A stretch of 64,000 nt of DNA from Neckera pumila (lineage: Eukaryota; Streptophyta; Bryopsida; Hypnales; Neckeraceae). The notes under the pieces were generated by a model that worked only from the letters and a program-made list of their open reading frames with translations, did not search any database and had not been told where the DNA came from. Within the stretch, counting starts at the first letter, position 1. Each line of letters opens with the position of its first letter. Shown here piece after piece: positions 1 through 13,604 of this stretch. Position numbers and translations under genes: made by a program. Location of the stretch: NCBI GenBank assembly GCA_963969595.1, contig OZ018414.1:19389660-19453659 (forward strand). The letters are read 5' to 3'.

Positions 1-512
1 AAATTGGATATTCATCTTCATATATTTTCATCCAAACATTGACATATTTTATATTTTAAAAGAGAGCTTCACACCAATTGCTCAAAAGTTACCGCAACCT
101 CACTCATTTTTTCATTTATGTTTTAAAAAAATTAAAGAAGCATGTACCAAAATGAAGTTTAATAAATGACTTTCACAAAAATTGTAACTAGAAATAAACT
201 AACAAAAATTGCACTTGGAATTTGAAAAGTTTTGAATGATCACTTTGGTAATGGAGCCTTATCCTTCTAAGAGTATAAAGAAAAAATGCAATGGAGAGAA
301 GTTGATTAGGAATTTGAGTTTTCAAAAGTTGAATTTTCATAGTTCTTCTTTTTAATTTGAAGGAGAATGCATTGGGTGAATTGGAAAAATGAAAATGAAG
401 CTCATTGCTTAATAATTCATTTCATAGTGTGTACTTCATTGAACATTAGAAAAAAATGGGACCTCAAGAGGATCATTGGACTTTGGATTAGGAATGCAAA
501 TACAACAAATAA

Positions 513-690
513 CATTAGAAAAAATTTCAAGCCTCCGGAGGGCTACTCCACATGTCTCTGAAGGACTCTGAAATAGTATTTTTCAGGGTCAAAAAATTAT
601 TTTGTGCCCTATTTTCGCGCAGCAGTTTTTGTTGTGATAGTGGCGCAGGAACCCAAATTTGTGAATAAAAAATTAATAAAAAAAAAGATC
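513..690. mobile_element. Left half of a two-hairpin MITE
   Basis: Begins CATTAGAAAAAATTTCAA followed by GCCTCCGGAGGGCTACTCC and continues through GGCGCAGGAACCCAAATTTG to an A-rich tail, as in the complete copy at 8893-9297. The hairpin half is missing here. Confidence 0.65.
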
Positions 691-2448
691 CTTCTAGTAC
701 ATCCTATAATTAAGCTCCTTTCTAATTAGTTTCCAATCTAAACCAAGGTTTGTCAAAAACCAGTGTTATAACATCTTATCAAGAAAAAACCTATCTGTTT
801 CTATTCCTATATTTTCAGTCTTTTTGCTATTTTAGTATGTTGTCAGTCTATTTTTAAGACTTCTAAGATACAACATGTCTTGTGTCATGTCAAAGTACAT
901 ATTAAGGACAAACTACCACTTTTAAATAGCAAGGATATTTTAAAACATACATAACATCAATCAAGCCAAACTGCTATAGACAAATAAATTTATTGCAAAT
1001 AGTCAAGTAAATCTGTTGAAAACTAGAGTATATTACAAGAGTATCATAAACTCTTCTAAGGCTCCAAAAATAGCTAAATATTGCATAATATCACAAAGTA
1101 TAAGATTGTTGAAGTTTCACAAAGTTCCAATTCTTCTTGAGGTATTAAGCCTCACTTGCACCCATGGTAATCAACATCAAACATGAAGTTAGAAAACCGT
1201 ATGCAAAGTGTCTTCAGCTTACTTACGACGTGTTATTGTCTTTACAATGAAAAAAAGAACAACAAACATGAAAGCATACAAACAATCTTAGAAAGCAACA
1301 TGTTCCAACACCTGGTTGCTTGCCACAAACTGAGAAGATGCCATAGTCTAACCCAAATTCACCCACTCTGCCCTCAAAAACAACATTGCTCAAAGAATTC
1401 CAAGCAATAGTGGGAGAAATTTTTCTAATAAGCTCATAGTGTTTTCAGTACACTAAGCAAAATCCAATATCCGAAGTTCATAACTTGGGCAAATATGGAG
1501 TAAGCAGTCTCACAGCTTCTTCCTTAAGTGTATTAAGATATTTCTAGATAATTCATCCAGTGGATGAATTGCTTATTAATTAGATCTGAACCAAATCAAA
1601 GCTCAAGAAACATTGATATGTTTAATTAGCTCATTTGACAGCTCAAAGACCGTTGATTTGCCTAATTAGCTCATTTGAGCCAAATCCCGTTTCAAAATCA
1701 CTACTGGGTTGCTGCCATACCATCATTCAGTTTTTGGGCCAAATAAATCACTGTTGTAACTTAGTACCAGCTTATACATTTGTACTACAGCTCCATGGTA
1801 TTTATGCAATCATAATAAATTGTGTAACATCAATAAATATCTCCTTTGTGGCCATATTAACCAAAGTTAGTTAAACTACAGTATGGTAGTAAATAGTATT
1901 GTCTACTAAAAGATCACATCTATGCTATTAGCATATTAAAGTTATTTGTAACTTCCCCCCAGTTTAGAGGGGACTTTTTCTAACAAATTTCCTCCGACGT
2001 ACGACCCCGTAGGCGACCAAGACCCTGCAGGCAAAGTCCAGACGAAACTTGTTTTTGGTTGATTTGGACGCGAAAGAAAGTTTGATACCCACTTTTGTAT
2101 TGACTTTTTGCCCAAAACCTGCTTTTTCACAAAACTGCGGGATTTAAACCCCGATTTTGGGTACTTTACGAATAACTCTATTGTCTATTAGAGATTTCAG
2201 AATACTTTAAGGCAAGAGAGGGAGGGTGGGATACTAATTAGATATATAAAGTATGGTTATTTTTCATTCTTCGCAAGAGAATTTTAAAAAAATCATGAGT
2301 TATTTCTCCATAATTTACAAAAAAATAAATAGAGTAAAAAAGTGTCATGAATAGCTAAAAAGTAACTAAAATAACTGCTAGTATTTGAAAAAATCTTCAT
2401 ATACTAAACTAAATCAGCTCCTCTCAAGTAATGGTACTTGAAGATGGA

Positions 2449-2454
<6 letters not shown>
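691..2454. other. AT-rich DNA without a gene
   Basis: No coding region recognised apart from the possible LTR-like island at 1.94-2.17 kb. It lies between the two halves of a two-hairpin MITE and might be an insertion into it. Confidence 0.4.
1940..2165 (-). other. Possible LTR-type fragment
   Basis: A GC-richer island. On the minus strand AAATCGGGGTTTAAATCCCG and the G-rich GTCCCCTCTAAACTGGGG are reminiscent of gypsy-type LTR sequence, but there is no internal coding region or second LTR. Weak call. Confidence 0.2.
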
Positions 2455-2487
<33 letters not shown>

Positions 2488-2627
2488 CAAAATTTGACTA
2501 CTTCGGTGAGCAGTCATACACTCTGACTGCTCATCAAGGGCACTTTCCAAGTTGACAGGCCATGCATGAAATAGCATGGCATGTCAACTTGGAAAGGCCT
2601 TCCTATGGGCTGAAATTTTTTCTAATG
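2455..2627. mobile_element. Right half of a two-hairpin MITE
   Basis: Follows a long A run (2455-2483). It has two hairpins: arms 2508-2516/2524-2532 (GAGCAGTCA) and 2543-2565/2574-2596 (CTTTCCAAGTTGAC...). It ends with GAAATTTTTTCTAATG, the reverse of the family terminus. It may be the other half of the 513-690 piece. Confidence 0.65.
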
Positions 2628-3854
2628 AAATTTATTATCTTTTTATTTTAATTTGCACTACTAGCTAAAATCAAACAAACCTCTTGAGGCCATATTCTTT
2701 TATCTAATAAAAAGATACAAATATTGACATGAGGCCAAAAGCTTCACAATTGTTATGACAACAATCATTGGCTCCATGCCTAGTTGTTGAGTACTTTACA
2801 AATTTTACTACAAAAATAAAATAAAATAGAAATCTCATTGAAATAAGAACACTGGAGAACTTGCCCTCTCATTGCCTCTTTTATCACCCTCTAATAATAC
2901 ACAAAATAACATTATTTAAAAATTATGACAAAAATTTAGAAAATTATGACAAAAATTTAGAAAATTTAAATTCATATTTGAGACTCGAGACCTCACAGCT
3001 ATTAGCTAGATTTAATGTGAACTAGCTTATGCACTATTGAATATATTTGTTGAGTATAAAGTAAATGAAGGGTACCACATATCACAAACTGGAAAAAACA
3101 TAGTCTGCAATGGCCTAGAAAATGACATGTACTTCAACTTGTAACAGGGCCATTATTTTTCCTAGTCCAAATAAACTATAGTTTGTTCTCACATAAATCA
3201 ACTCAAGTTTTCTAATGAGCCAAAGTTAACCAAAGTTAAATATTGAACCAAATAATGCAAAACATATACATAACATCTTGATTCTGTATTAATTGCTTTT
3301 GCATCCAATATTAACCCATAAAAATATGCGGTAGGGACTAGGGAGGGAATATTGATGTGGAGTTTTTAAGGCAAAATCAATTATGCCTTGAGAAAAATCT
3401 AGACATCATTAAAAACTTCATTTTTGCAAGTTTTCCTTTTTTTCATCTCTATAAGATCCAATCTAGAACCTTGTACAAAAATCATGAAGCACAATGTGAC
3501 CATATAATCAGTTGAAGAATAGACAAAAATTGCTTTTTTAACATACTTGGATGTGTTTCACCAGTTTCATATATTTTCCACAATAAACTCCTACAAAACA
3601 TTCATAATTCCTAAATCTCTTTTAAATCAAAAAATGTTTGGGACTATTTTGGTCAAGTAATATTGTAAAGTTAAAAAAATTATATTTTTTGGTCTAAATT
3701 TTTATTGGAAATAGAAAGTACATTTCAATTTTTATACAAATCAGATTTACAACAAAAAAATTATGGTGGTTAGATTTTGGGTCTCAACTGGAAAAACTAA
3801 GGAAACTAAAGTATAGATATGCACCAATGCCAAGAGAGGGCTTGTAAACTTTAA

Positions 3855-4703
3855 CCTCTAAAATCCCAAGGCATTTTTTCTCATCTAAAATCACTTAGAA
3901 CTACTATTTTTATTGCAAAGAGCATAAACTTTAAAAAAAAAAAAATTTTGCATATTTTTCTATAGGATCTTATACAAAAATATTAAAAAAATGTGTGAAA
4001 GAAATATCACAAACTTTGACCACATAGATTGCAAGATATTGGCAATTAAAGTGGAAAAAATAAGTTCTCTTAGACCTTTTTTGGCTAGATTTTTTGACTG
4101 AATCTTTTTTAATTAAAAAATTTTGCTCTAAAAAGTTTAATTTCAAAAGTTTTATGTTGAAAATTTGAATTGAAAGTTGGAAGAAAAGAAATTCAAAAAA
4201 CACACTTGATTTTTATTCTTAATAAAATTGTTAGATTGAAGCAAGTATAAGATAAATGGAAAAATATAATCATTAATATTTCTAAGATGGAATTGAAATA
4301 TACTAATTCCAAAAGTAAGATTGTTCTAGCAAGCAAATAGTCTATATTTTCAAATTAAGAAAATTGAGTTCAAAAATCAATCTTGTAAGTTATTTATTGA
4401 AAAAGATACTTTAGTTGCTTGAAAAACAAGACTATCCAAAAACTTTCTCATCACTTGTTTGAATAAAAATGAATCCAAGCTTTCCACATAGACAAAAGAA
4501 TTTTCTATGAGGAAAACATTTAAAATACTAACTTTGAATTTTGCTACCCAGCATGGCTTAATTTTTGTTTCTAACCATTGATTGAATAAAAATTATATCC
4601 CTTGAAAGCTAATGTGTTATCCTATCTTGAGGAAAAGTTTCAAAAAGTCAAATCAAAAATTGAGATAGGAACCTACATAAACCTTCAAGTATTTTCCAAG
4701 GGG
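3855..4703. mobile_element. Class A TTAA element, about 850 bp, degenerate right end
   Basis: Left TTAA at 3851-3854 then CCTCTAAAATCCC. The body has TATAGGATCTTATAC, TTTGACCACATAGATTGCAA and, near the right end, TCCCTTGAAAGCTAATGTGT and AGGAACCTACATAA, all shared with other class A copies. The right boundary (CCAAGGGG/AAAT) is eroded and approximate. Confidence 0.6.
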
Positions 4704-5094
4704 AAATAGAATGGACCCTTGAGAAGCTGTAAAACATTCAACAAGCAAGGCTATATTATGAAAGTTACCTAGCATGTGATGAATAGACTTTCTATAACAA
4801 ATTTTTGTCTCTATCTTGTATGCCTCAACTTGTCATAACCTTTATTCTAGTAAATTATTTCATGTACCAATTGATTTATTAAAACCCCTTGTAAAGCTAG
4901 TACACACCATTTGATGAATGTTTATAAAGATCATCATATAGAATATAGTAATTATACTTGAATTAAATTAATGCATTAGTATAAGTACTATTAAACTAAA
5001 TAGGTTGTCTAATTCAACCAATCAAAATAAGAACTTTTTATACTATTAAGTTATGTAAAATAAGAATGCATTGAATATTGTACACATACTTTAA

Positions 5095-5329
5095 CCCTTG
5101 GAAAGCTCTTGGAGTACTTCTATATGTACGACCCGTATTTAGTCTTATAACTCTTCAATTTTGGTTAAATATATGAATTGTGATACATTGTTATAATTTA
5201 TATACTATCATCATCATTCATAAACTTTGTATTGAAAAATATTTGACTAATGTTTTTAAGATCAAATAACTTATCACCAAATACGTAATATATTATATGG
5301 CTGCAAAAGGCTTCCAAGCCCTTCAAGGG
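5095..5329. mobile_element. Small candidate TTAA element, 235 bp
   Basis: TTAA at 5091-5094 and 5330-5333, with imperfect inverted termini CCCTTGGAAAGCTCTTGG and CCCTTGAAGGGCTTGG. Only the ends support it; it could be chance. Confidence 0.4.
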
Positions 5330-6180
5330 TTAAGCCAATGGATGTGACCCATCTAAATATGAAGATCAAATGGAAATAGCAGGGAATTCTTTTAGAAAAA
5401 ATATATTTTAATGAATTTGGAGGGATTCTTTAGAAAACTCTTTTGAGGGTCCATTTTTTCCTATAGTAAGAGTTTAGGGATTAAAAATTGGATTTGCCGG
5501 AAGAGGATTCCATTAAAAGATATTTGGACCCTTGAGAGCAATGAGTATGCTCTCTAAGGAGGATGTGGAAGACCCCATTTTACATTAAAATACAATATAC
5601 TTTGATAAAAATAAAGGCTTTCTAATCTCCTATATTAGTTGCCCATGTAACTCATGCAAGTAATGATTATGCTTTTACGTAAGCTTTGCTCTATTGATTA
5701 TGGAAGAAAGTGTATTAGAATTATATTCTATATTCTTTTTAATATGTTATTAGTTTATTGGAATTAATAGCATTTGGTTTTGTTTATTAATTGATGAAGA
5801 CCTTGAAATTTTATACATGTACTCAAATCTTTGATACCACGTGTACAAGTAATTAGTACATAATCCTCAAGCCTTTCTACCTATACACTAGTGTAATGGA
5901 GAATGACATTAAGTACCGGCAAATGAATGTAATAAAATATCTATTCATGTGTTTTCTTTTTCACGAAACCATTTTTTACAACAAGAAAGTCATATTCAAT
6001 GTCTTTACAAGGAAGAATAAAATTGTAACACTTTCAATAAGTTGACATATATAAGTCTTGGATGTGTACATCATACAAGGTAGCAATATTTTTAACCCCC
6101 AAAGCTCTTCAAGATTTAGAAGCCCAAAATTGCTTCAATTCTTAAGCAAAGATAAAATTTTGATCTATATTTATTTTTAA

Positions 6181-6825
6181 TTCCTAAATGCCCGAGCCAG
6201 CAAATTTTGGTGTCAACAACATTTTGAAGTTGAATAGAACCTAACAAAGTTGCTATTTTTAGTAGTTTATATTTTTGAAAAATTCTTTTTGAAGTCTAGC
6301 TTTAGTATCATAAATCTGATTTTGAAGATGATTGATTATGAAGTTTCTATTCAAGATTTTCTGCAAGAGTGTCTATTGCAATCTTGACTTTCCGTAGTAT
6401 TGAGGGCTCTTAGAAATGAGCCTAAAATGCACTAGATCTTAGAAAAAAAAATCAAATTAAAAATTCATTTAAAAAAATTTGTCAAGTAGATTTTGAGAAG
6501 CCATAAATTAATTGAGGTTTTGCATGTTAGGCCCTTTAACCTCATATTTTTTAGGGGACCAAATTTTTAGATTTGACATGTGAAAGGAGGATTGAAAGAC
6601 CTCAAATCACTTTTGCGCTTTTAACTCTCATGATCAAAAATTATAATCTTTCAATCCATAAATGATATTGTTGTAATTTCTTTTTTATGTAATTTCTAAC
6701 ATGTCTAATTAGAATTTTTATGCTTAGAATTCAAAAAAACTGATATAATTTATCAAAATGTTGATTTCTTGTTCAAATTAGAGCAAATTCCTAGAAGCTC
6801 AAAAAAGGCCTTGGACATTTAGGAA
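6181..6825. mobile_element. TTAA element of size class B, 645 bp
   Basis: TTAA at 6177-6180 and 6826-6829; inverted termini TTCCTAAATGCCC and TTCCTAAATGTCC. It is the reverse-orientation relative of the 34.5-35.9 kb class B element but lacks the nested insertion, so it serves as an unoccupied-site comparison. Confidence 0.8.
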
Positions 6826-7000
6826 TTAACAAATCCATCCATAGATCCTTTAGTTGATTTGTTCAAGTACATTCTTCCAAAACTTTAGAGTAAATATCTC
6901 TACCAATTGCAAGTTCAACGAGCCTAAACTTCAAAATATAGGCTTTTTATTGTAGCCCTTCCAAAAAATAAAGTTTTTCTTTCAACATTTCAAAATAATA

Positions 7001-7622
7001 CTCCCTCCGTCCCATAATGATCTTCTTGTTGGCCCAAAAAAATTGTCCCAAAATGATCTTCCACTTCCACGTTGGATGAAGAGCCTGCAAAATTGAATTC
7101 CTCCCTGAAATGTTAGCTAGCTCAAAGTCCTCCAAGGTTTGTTCTTTTTCCAAAAAAAGACGGACCATGCCCTATTTGCTTTTACTTACAGTACGGTAGC
7201 TGCAATTGGAAGGTGACTGGAAGGGTCCTAGTGGCAGGTGGAAAGGTGCTAGTGGCGGACATTTGATAACATTTGCAAAATGATGGAGAGAATAAGCTCT
7301 GAAGTTTTTAATTTATTTTTTTATAATTTTAATTTTAAACACATCATAAATAGGTGGATGAGTGGGAATGTTGAATCAGAGTTGAAAGACCACGGGAACA
7401 GAGAAACAATTGGCTACCGGTGCTCTAGAAAAATGGCCAAAAATTCTCAATTTCAAAGCTCCACATTTTCCATTTTCAAAATAATCTAGAACTCAAATTT
7501 TCATGACAATAAGATTGCATCATGATTTACTTATAGCTCCCAAAAAAACTTAAAAATTGTTATTTTTGAGCTTAATCCGGACCATTTCGTCTAACAGGAA
7601 GATCATTATGGGACGGAGGGAG
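7001..7622. mobile_element. Stowaway-like (Tc1/mariner) non-autonomous element, 622 bp
   Basis: Perfect 25-bp terminal inverted repeats starting CTCCCTCCGTCCCATAATGA, flanked by TA on both sides (6999-7000 and 7623-7624). CTCCCTCCGTCCCA is the classic plant Stowaway/mariner terminus. A second, subterminal copy of the motif (GTCCCAAAATGATCTTCCA) occurs about 48 bp in from the left end. There is no transposase. Confidence 0.92.
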
Positions 7623-8559
7623 TACTTGTATTTCCCATAACTTTTGTTGTATATTTTAGTCAATATGTTGAAATTTGAAAATGGATTGAAAATATATGTA
7701 AAGTGAAAAAATGAAAGAAATTTTCATATTCAACTTTCAAAAAATTATAAAGTAGAAGGTGGTATTGAATGAAAGAAAAATCCAAATTACTAGTAATCTT
7801 TACAAGAAATTGAGAATTGTTAATCCTAACATTTGGAAAGAATGTTGTGTAAACAATTGGTGTCTTTTTTTTTAGTTTGAAAATTTTCAAAATTGAATTC
7901 AAGAAAAAGAATTGATTTTTTTTCTATCTTCATTCCCTGCAAAATAAAGCTCTTCATAAATTTCAACTTTCAACTTTCATAATTGAATGGTTCAAATAGT
8001 ATATTTGAGCAGTTATAGATCTATAAAATCCAAAAAAAATAACTAATGTTTTTTAGAATGTATTTTTAGCTCCCCAATTTGACATTGAAAATTAAAAGAG
8101 ACTATAACTTTTGCACTATTTATCAAAATGATACAAAACAAAGCTTTTCACGTAGATTAGGATGATTAGCATCCATAATAAAAATTTCATGCAAAAATTC
8201 CATATTTTGAAGTCAATATATCTTGTCAAGTTTTCAAAATTCTATAGGAGGCTCCTTAATATTCTTTTAGAGGTTCAAGTACTTTTAATACAACCTACTA
8301 GAGTTGTTTTAATACCTTGACATGTCGAAATTAAAGGGCCTTCTCAAGGGTCCAAACATTGTGAAATGAGAGTGAGGTCAAACTAAGAAGGGATGAAGGG
8401 ATGTATATTTTGGCCTCATTCTACATAAAAAGGGCCATTGACTATCATCTATATTTGTTGAGTACAATATAAATGTTCAAAGGTGTATCATATAACTATC
8501 ACTAATAACATTAAATAGTAAAATTAGACTTTTTCAAAATGAGTTCTTGACACTTGATA

Positions 8560-8870
8560 CTATATAGGGTGATTACAAAAAATATTTGTACTATTTTTTG
8601 TCACACGTAGCGTGCTGGTTTGTTTTTTAACCATAATGCTTGTGTTTTTACTCCAAGTGACTCAAGATTTATAGCACTATAGGTAAGGTACTCATGACTT
8701 TAATACATATTGACTGATTTCTTTACAATTTTTAAAACAATTTTATTGTCCAAAAAGAGCCCCCAATTTTTGTCATATTTGCCAATTTGTTTTTTTTTAA
8801 ATACTATTTAGTACCCAAAAAAACAAATTTGGAGCCAAAATTTACAAAAAATGGTCTTTTAGTAGACTTG
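8560..8870 (-). repeat. Dispersed repeat family, inverted partial copy
   Basis: Starts GGTGATTACAAAAAATATTTG, TACTATTTTTTGTCACACG, the reverse of the right end of copies 1 and 3, and carries AATACTATTTAGTACCC and ACAAATTTGGAGCC further on. Confidence 0.5.
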
Positions 8871-8892
8871 TAGCTATTCTCTAAAGCATTAG

Positions 8893-9064
8893 AGGAAATT
8901 TTAGGCCTCCAGAGGGCTGCTCCACGGCCCTCCGAGGTACCTTGAAATTTGTTTTTCTTTTGCTGAAAAACTCGTTTTTCCCCTATTTCCGCCTTGCTAA
9001 AACTACAGTAGCAATGGCGCAGGAACTGAAATTTTTGAATAAAAATTTATTAAAAAAAATAAAA

Positions 9065-9133
<69 letters not shown>

Positions 9134-9297
9134 CATCATCTTAAGAAAAATATTAAAAAAATATTAAAAAAATAAAAAATAAAAAATATTCGCGAAAGCT
9201 GACTGTTCCTCGCAGCAGTCAGCTTGGTGTGACAAACCAAGCTTTTAATAGCTTGGTTTGTCACATTCTAGTAGCCCTCCAAAGGGTTCAATTTTTC
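8893..9297. mobile_element. Two-hairpin MITE, complete copy
   Basis: Imperfect terminal inverted repeats of about 36 bp: CATTAGAGGAAATTTTAG then GCCTCCAGAGGGCTGCT on the left, and inward from the right CATTAGAGAAAAATTGAA then CCCTTTGGAGGGCTACT. Between them are an A-rich/(AAT)n tract and two hairpins: arms 9197-9205/9216-9224 and 9229-9242/9251-9264 (GTGACAAACCAAGC). The superfamily is not determined. Confidence 0.7.
9068..9133. repeat. (AAT)n microsatellite
   Basis: About 22 tandem AAT units inside the complete two-hairpin MITE, at the position where the related pieces have an A-rich run. The apparent poly-Asn open frame here is an artefact of the repeat. Confidence 0.95.
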
Positions 9298-12200
9298 TCT
9301 AATGGGATTTTAAAGTAGTTAATTGTATGTTGTGGGGAAGTCCACAAATGAGTTCTTTCTACTTGCATTTTGAAATATGTAAAATATTATTTTCAAGTGG
9401 TTCTTTTGGTGAATGATCATTTCCATAGAGCTATTACAAATGGACAATTCAATTTTTTAATTTTTCAATTTTTTTAATTTTTGCCTAATTTAAACATCAA
9501 AGCATCCATTTTGTTGAAATTTGTCATGTTTTTTATTCTCCTGTTTAGAAAATTTCACTATGTTTTTCCTTCAAGTGGTAGTTACCTTCATTACAAAGGC
9601 CTATACATTGGCCATATTTTTAGAAAGTAGTCTTTTTTTACAATCATTCTATAAATATTTATAATTACTTATTGTACAAGAATGCACTACTTGTGAACTA
9701 TATATTGTTGTAATTAGGACTTATGAACCTGAAATGGAAATATCTCTAGAAACATCTATTGACTATTGATGGCTTGTAAAGTAACTTTTCTGCATTGGAG
9801 TTAGGCCACCCAATTATTTAGACCACCGCTAACTTCATTAAGAACAGACCCACTTCAACACGCTAAAGCAACACTGTGCACAACAAATTTTTTTGAAATT
9901 CCTTCCAACTGATTTGGAGATTCTGCAATTTTTCCCTGCAAGTTTCTTTTAGTTTTCATGTTTCCTTGTGTTCTAATGTCACCATGGAGGGATCTTCAAA
10001 GAATTCCTATACAAAAAAAAATCATGGATTTTCTTTGCAAGTATTTTATAAATTTCTCTCCAAATTCCCCGTGTACAATTAAAATTGGTAGACTTTGTAT
10101 ACATTTTACATTTCAATGTGGTTTCCACCTAATATTTGGTAGATTTTAGAAGATGCAATTGTCCCATATCAATTGTCAAGGGTATGGTGAGGTTGGACAC
10201 ATAACACTTGTAAGTTGTCATGTAATCTCCAAAGCAATGAATTCCATTGATTTCACAATAATCTAACTCTTTTAGAGTTTGTACAATTTAGAAATCTAAG
10301 AAATTTTGAAATGTGCAAATCTGAAATGAATAAATTCTGAAATTTTGAAATATACAAATCAATAAGGTTGGAAATTCAATATCTAAATTTTTCTTCAGAT
10401 TTCAAAATCTATAAATTGTATTGATTATGCAAGCTACAAACTACATTAAACTTAGTTTTTACGGCATAAATCTACATTTCGAAGTATTAAATTTCACAAA
10501 TTCAATAGATTTGGAGGTGGGGACGTCATTGAAAAATGCACAAATTTTCCCCTAAAAAATGCACAAAATTCCCTGTCTCACATTTCCGTGTGAGAGCTAC
10601 ATTCCTTGTGTACTGGAAAAAAAGACTAAAAAAACAAATTCTTGGAGGGGATTTCTATTATAGTACCTACAGGGAACATTGAAAATGTTTCTTGTGGTGA
10701 AGTAAATCAATGGAGGATATTCCTCATTATTAGAAGATTAATGGTGCAAAACCTAGAGAGTGTTGCTTCAACGTGTTGCAGTGGGGCTGTTCTAACTTAT
10801 TTGGTGTAGTAGAAACATGGTTTGTGCAGACTAAAGAAATGACCACGAAAGATCGAGAACAAGCACGTGGATCTTGTGGGTCGTTATTTTTCCTAGTCTA
10901 AGGAGACCACAGTTTGCTTCTGCCAAAGCAACCCAAGTTCACTTACAGCATTGAACCAGAGTCGAGTACTCATTTGACTACTGAACCAGGATCCCGGACA
11001 CATTACGTTACATCTTGACTCCCGATCTTCATGGCTTCGAGACTCAGAGAGACTTTTGGAACAGTAATTGGTAAGCCGTGTATGCCTTGACATTAGTGGC
11101 TCAAAGTACCGGACGTGAAGGTCTGACTGTGCACCTGAGTGTCGAAATAGTTTCTTTTTCGCGAGCAAAGGATTTCTGACAGTTTGAAGTCCAGCCCTTC
11201 TTTTTTACTTTTTGAGAAAGTGCCGAGATGGCGATCATTTAAAATTTGGCAAAGCATTGTATTTCTACATTCATCCATCTTTTGGACCAAAAAGGCAAAA
11301 ATTATTTTTCAATCATATTCATGCATTTTTTCATCCAAATTTGGTGACTTCATCCACATTTTCAATAAAAATTGAAAATTTATGGCGAAAAAAGATTACT
11401 TATATTTGGTGAAAAGTAGACATTCATTTTGAAATGGTGTTATTTGGCCCCGTGGTGCCAAGAAAAAAAAGGGCTGGTTGAAACTATTGGTATTAGTGTT
11501 TCGCCATTTTGGCATCTAATTTTTTTTGTGTTTGGCAAGAAATATTCAAAAATTTCTGCAACATTTCGAACATTCAAACATTCCCCAAAATACGTAATTT
11601 ATGTCTGAATCTGACGGACCTTCACGTAGGGTATTTGTCAAAACCTGTCAGAGTGTCAGTCGGACTGAGCGATAAAGCGCTAAAAAATAACGCTGAATCA
11701 GAGGAGTAACTAGCCCTAGCCCTTGAACTCCATCAGTTTACCAACTCAAACATGCCGTTCCACTGTTCCAGAGATTAAACCGGTGGCAAGTACTTGGGAC
11801 TTTCCGGATGCTAAGAACGTGGTATGCACGCTAGTAGTGCGCGCGTGGAATCACGTCGGAAAGAGCTCGGAAGAGTCCAGAAAGAGTCTGGAAGGAGAAC
11901 AAAAAGTCGGAAGCTCTTGCGTGAAAGTTCAGCTTCGACTGTCAAGCTCGCCATGTACTGTACTGTATTCACGAGCTCCCAAAATCCAATTTCAAAACCG
12001 TCGACAGCGACATTGTCCTTGCTCTCCGATCCAGCAACATTCTCCTTCTCAATTGTAATAATACTGTGTATACACACTTCAACTTAGATGTATATAGAAA
12101 CACGAGCTAGATTACTCATACCACAGCTAGCTGGTGAATTAGCTAGCGAGCTAGTTTGAATCTCTGTATATCTTGCTCTCGATCTCACTGCAATGGCAAT

Positions 12201-13604
12201 GTGCTCGTTCAGCCGGCAGTGATCGAATAGATATTAAACTTACATTGGTTGCAGTGAAGAGAAAATAGTTCTAGCTCTTGGTGCCTATATAGCTAGAGCG
12301 CTTCCAGTCGAATTGCAAATGTTTATGTACCGTGGTGATCTAATCGATCTCAGTATTTCCGGGGAGTTTGCTGCAGCGATTTCTTGTAAAGCAAGGAGTT
12401 GTCTACCCCGGGTGATAAATCGAAAGACGGCTCGTTCTTCGATCGGCTGACTACTGGTATGCATTGATGTGAGCTTGCACTTTCATTTCTGTTGGTTTGC
12501 TTGCATTGCCTAGCTTTTTGTATATGTTCGGTCACTTCGGTGTTCGTTGTCTCGTATAAATCGTCGATCACTATCGTTAAATCACAACAATTTTGGTCGT
12601 CAAACACTGTCAGTGATTCATGTGCACAAAAGCTTTTGAATTTAGGGTTGCTATAGCTTTACATTTCAGGGTAAGACGTGCTCCGGCCTGAAAGATGAGT
12701 GATAAATGATTGGTCTTTTTTTCAGTTTTCTCTAGAAAATTTTTACAGTCTTGAACATTGTAAAATAATTTGAGGATATCGCTGGTTCCCAAATTTGGTT
12801 TCTCTGTGTTAGCAACAGGGACATCTGTGCCACGGATTTCCATGCTTGCATGCCAATTTCCCCTGATTCTCTTTTACGTGTTGCAACATTTTCTGAATTT
12901 TTTTAGATATTCCTGTAAAGGAAATCAGGTTAATTTCCCTCCGATAGGAAATTTGGTTCAAATGCACTGCTTTGTATCTCACAAGACGTTTATGTCGGTA
13001 CATTAAAGGACATTAACAAGATTGGCAAGTTGTCAGACATTCGTCTAGAAACCTCACCTATATAGAAACCTACACCATTCCACACCAGTAGAATACTTTC
13101 TATTTTTTAGAACCTGTGCAGTTGTACGTTCACGATTTGGGCACTCTGAATCACACCAGTATATCTAAATTGAAATTACAAAGTAGATGAAATGACTGGT
13201 AAGTTAAGTTGGAAGAGCGATCCAATTTGAAACAGTACCCCACAATATGTTTCGGGAACTGCATTTCATTGTGACTACTGTTGAATCTAAATAGAGTCTT
13301 CGCCATCTGTATAAGTAATCAATAATTTTGCAATTTTCTTAATTACCTGTCCATGCCAAAGAGCTGCAATTTTGCTCCGGATGGCATTCAGACCAAAATC
13401 TAATAAATATGCAACTAGGAGTAATGAACGTTTAACTACACTAGGAGTATAGGACCAGTTCCATGACATCATTTTTGCAGTCAAATATCATTTTCAAGTC
13501 CATAATTTATCCCTTTCAGATTGTACACAAAGTTCTTTAATAGAAATTTTGTTAAAATGACAGTATTCCACAAACTTGACATTTCATGCTTAGACCATGC
13601 TATT
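9298..13604. other. Intergenic DNA, no gene recognised
   Basis: 9.3-10.8 kb is plain AT-rich DNA. 10.87-13.0 kb has near-neutral GC and several open frames of 60-110 codons on both strands (such as 11723-12058 + and 12350-12607 -), none with a recognisable domain or start context. A cluster of CTAG/AGCTAG motifs lies at 12,110-12,165. This could be a decayed gene or a non-coding transcript; I cannot tell. Confidence 0.35.

Noticed and set aside
8942..9175. Open frame with a long poly-Asn stretch
   Set aside because: It is a translation of an (AAT)n microsatellite inside a MITE.
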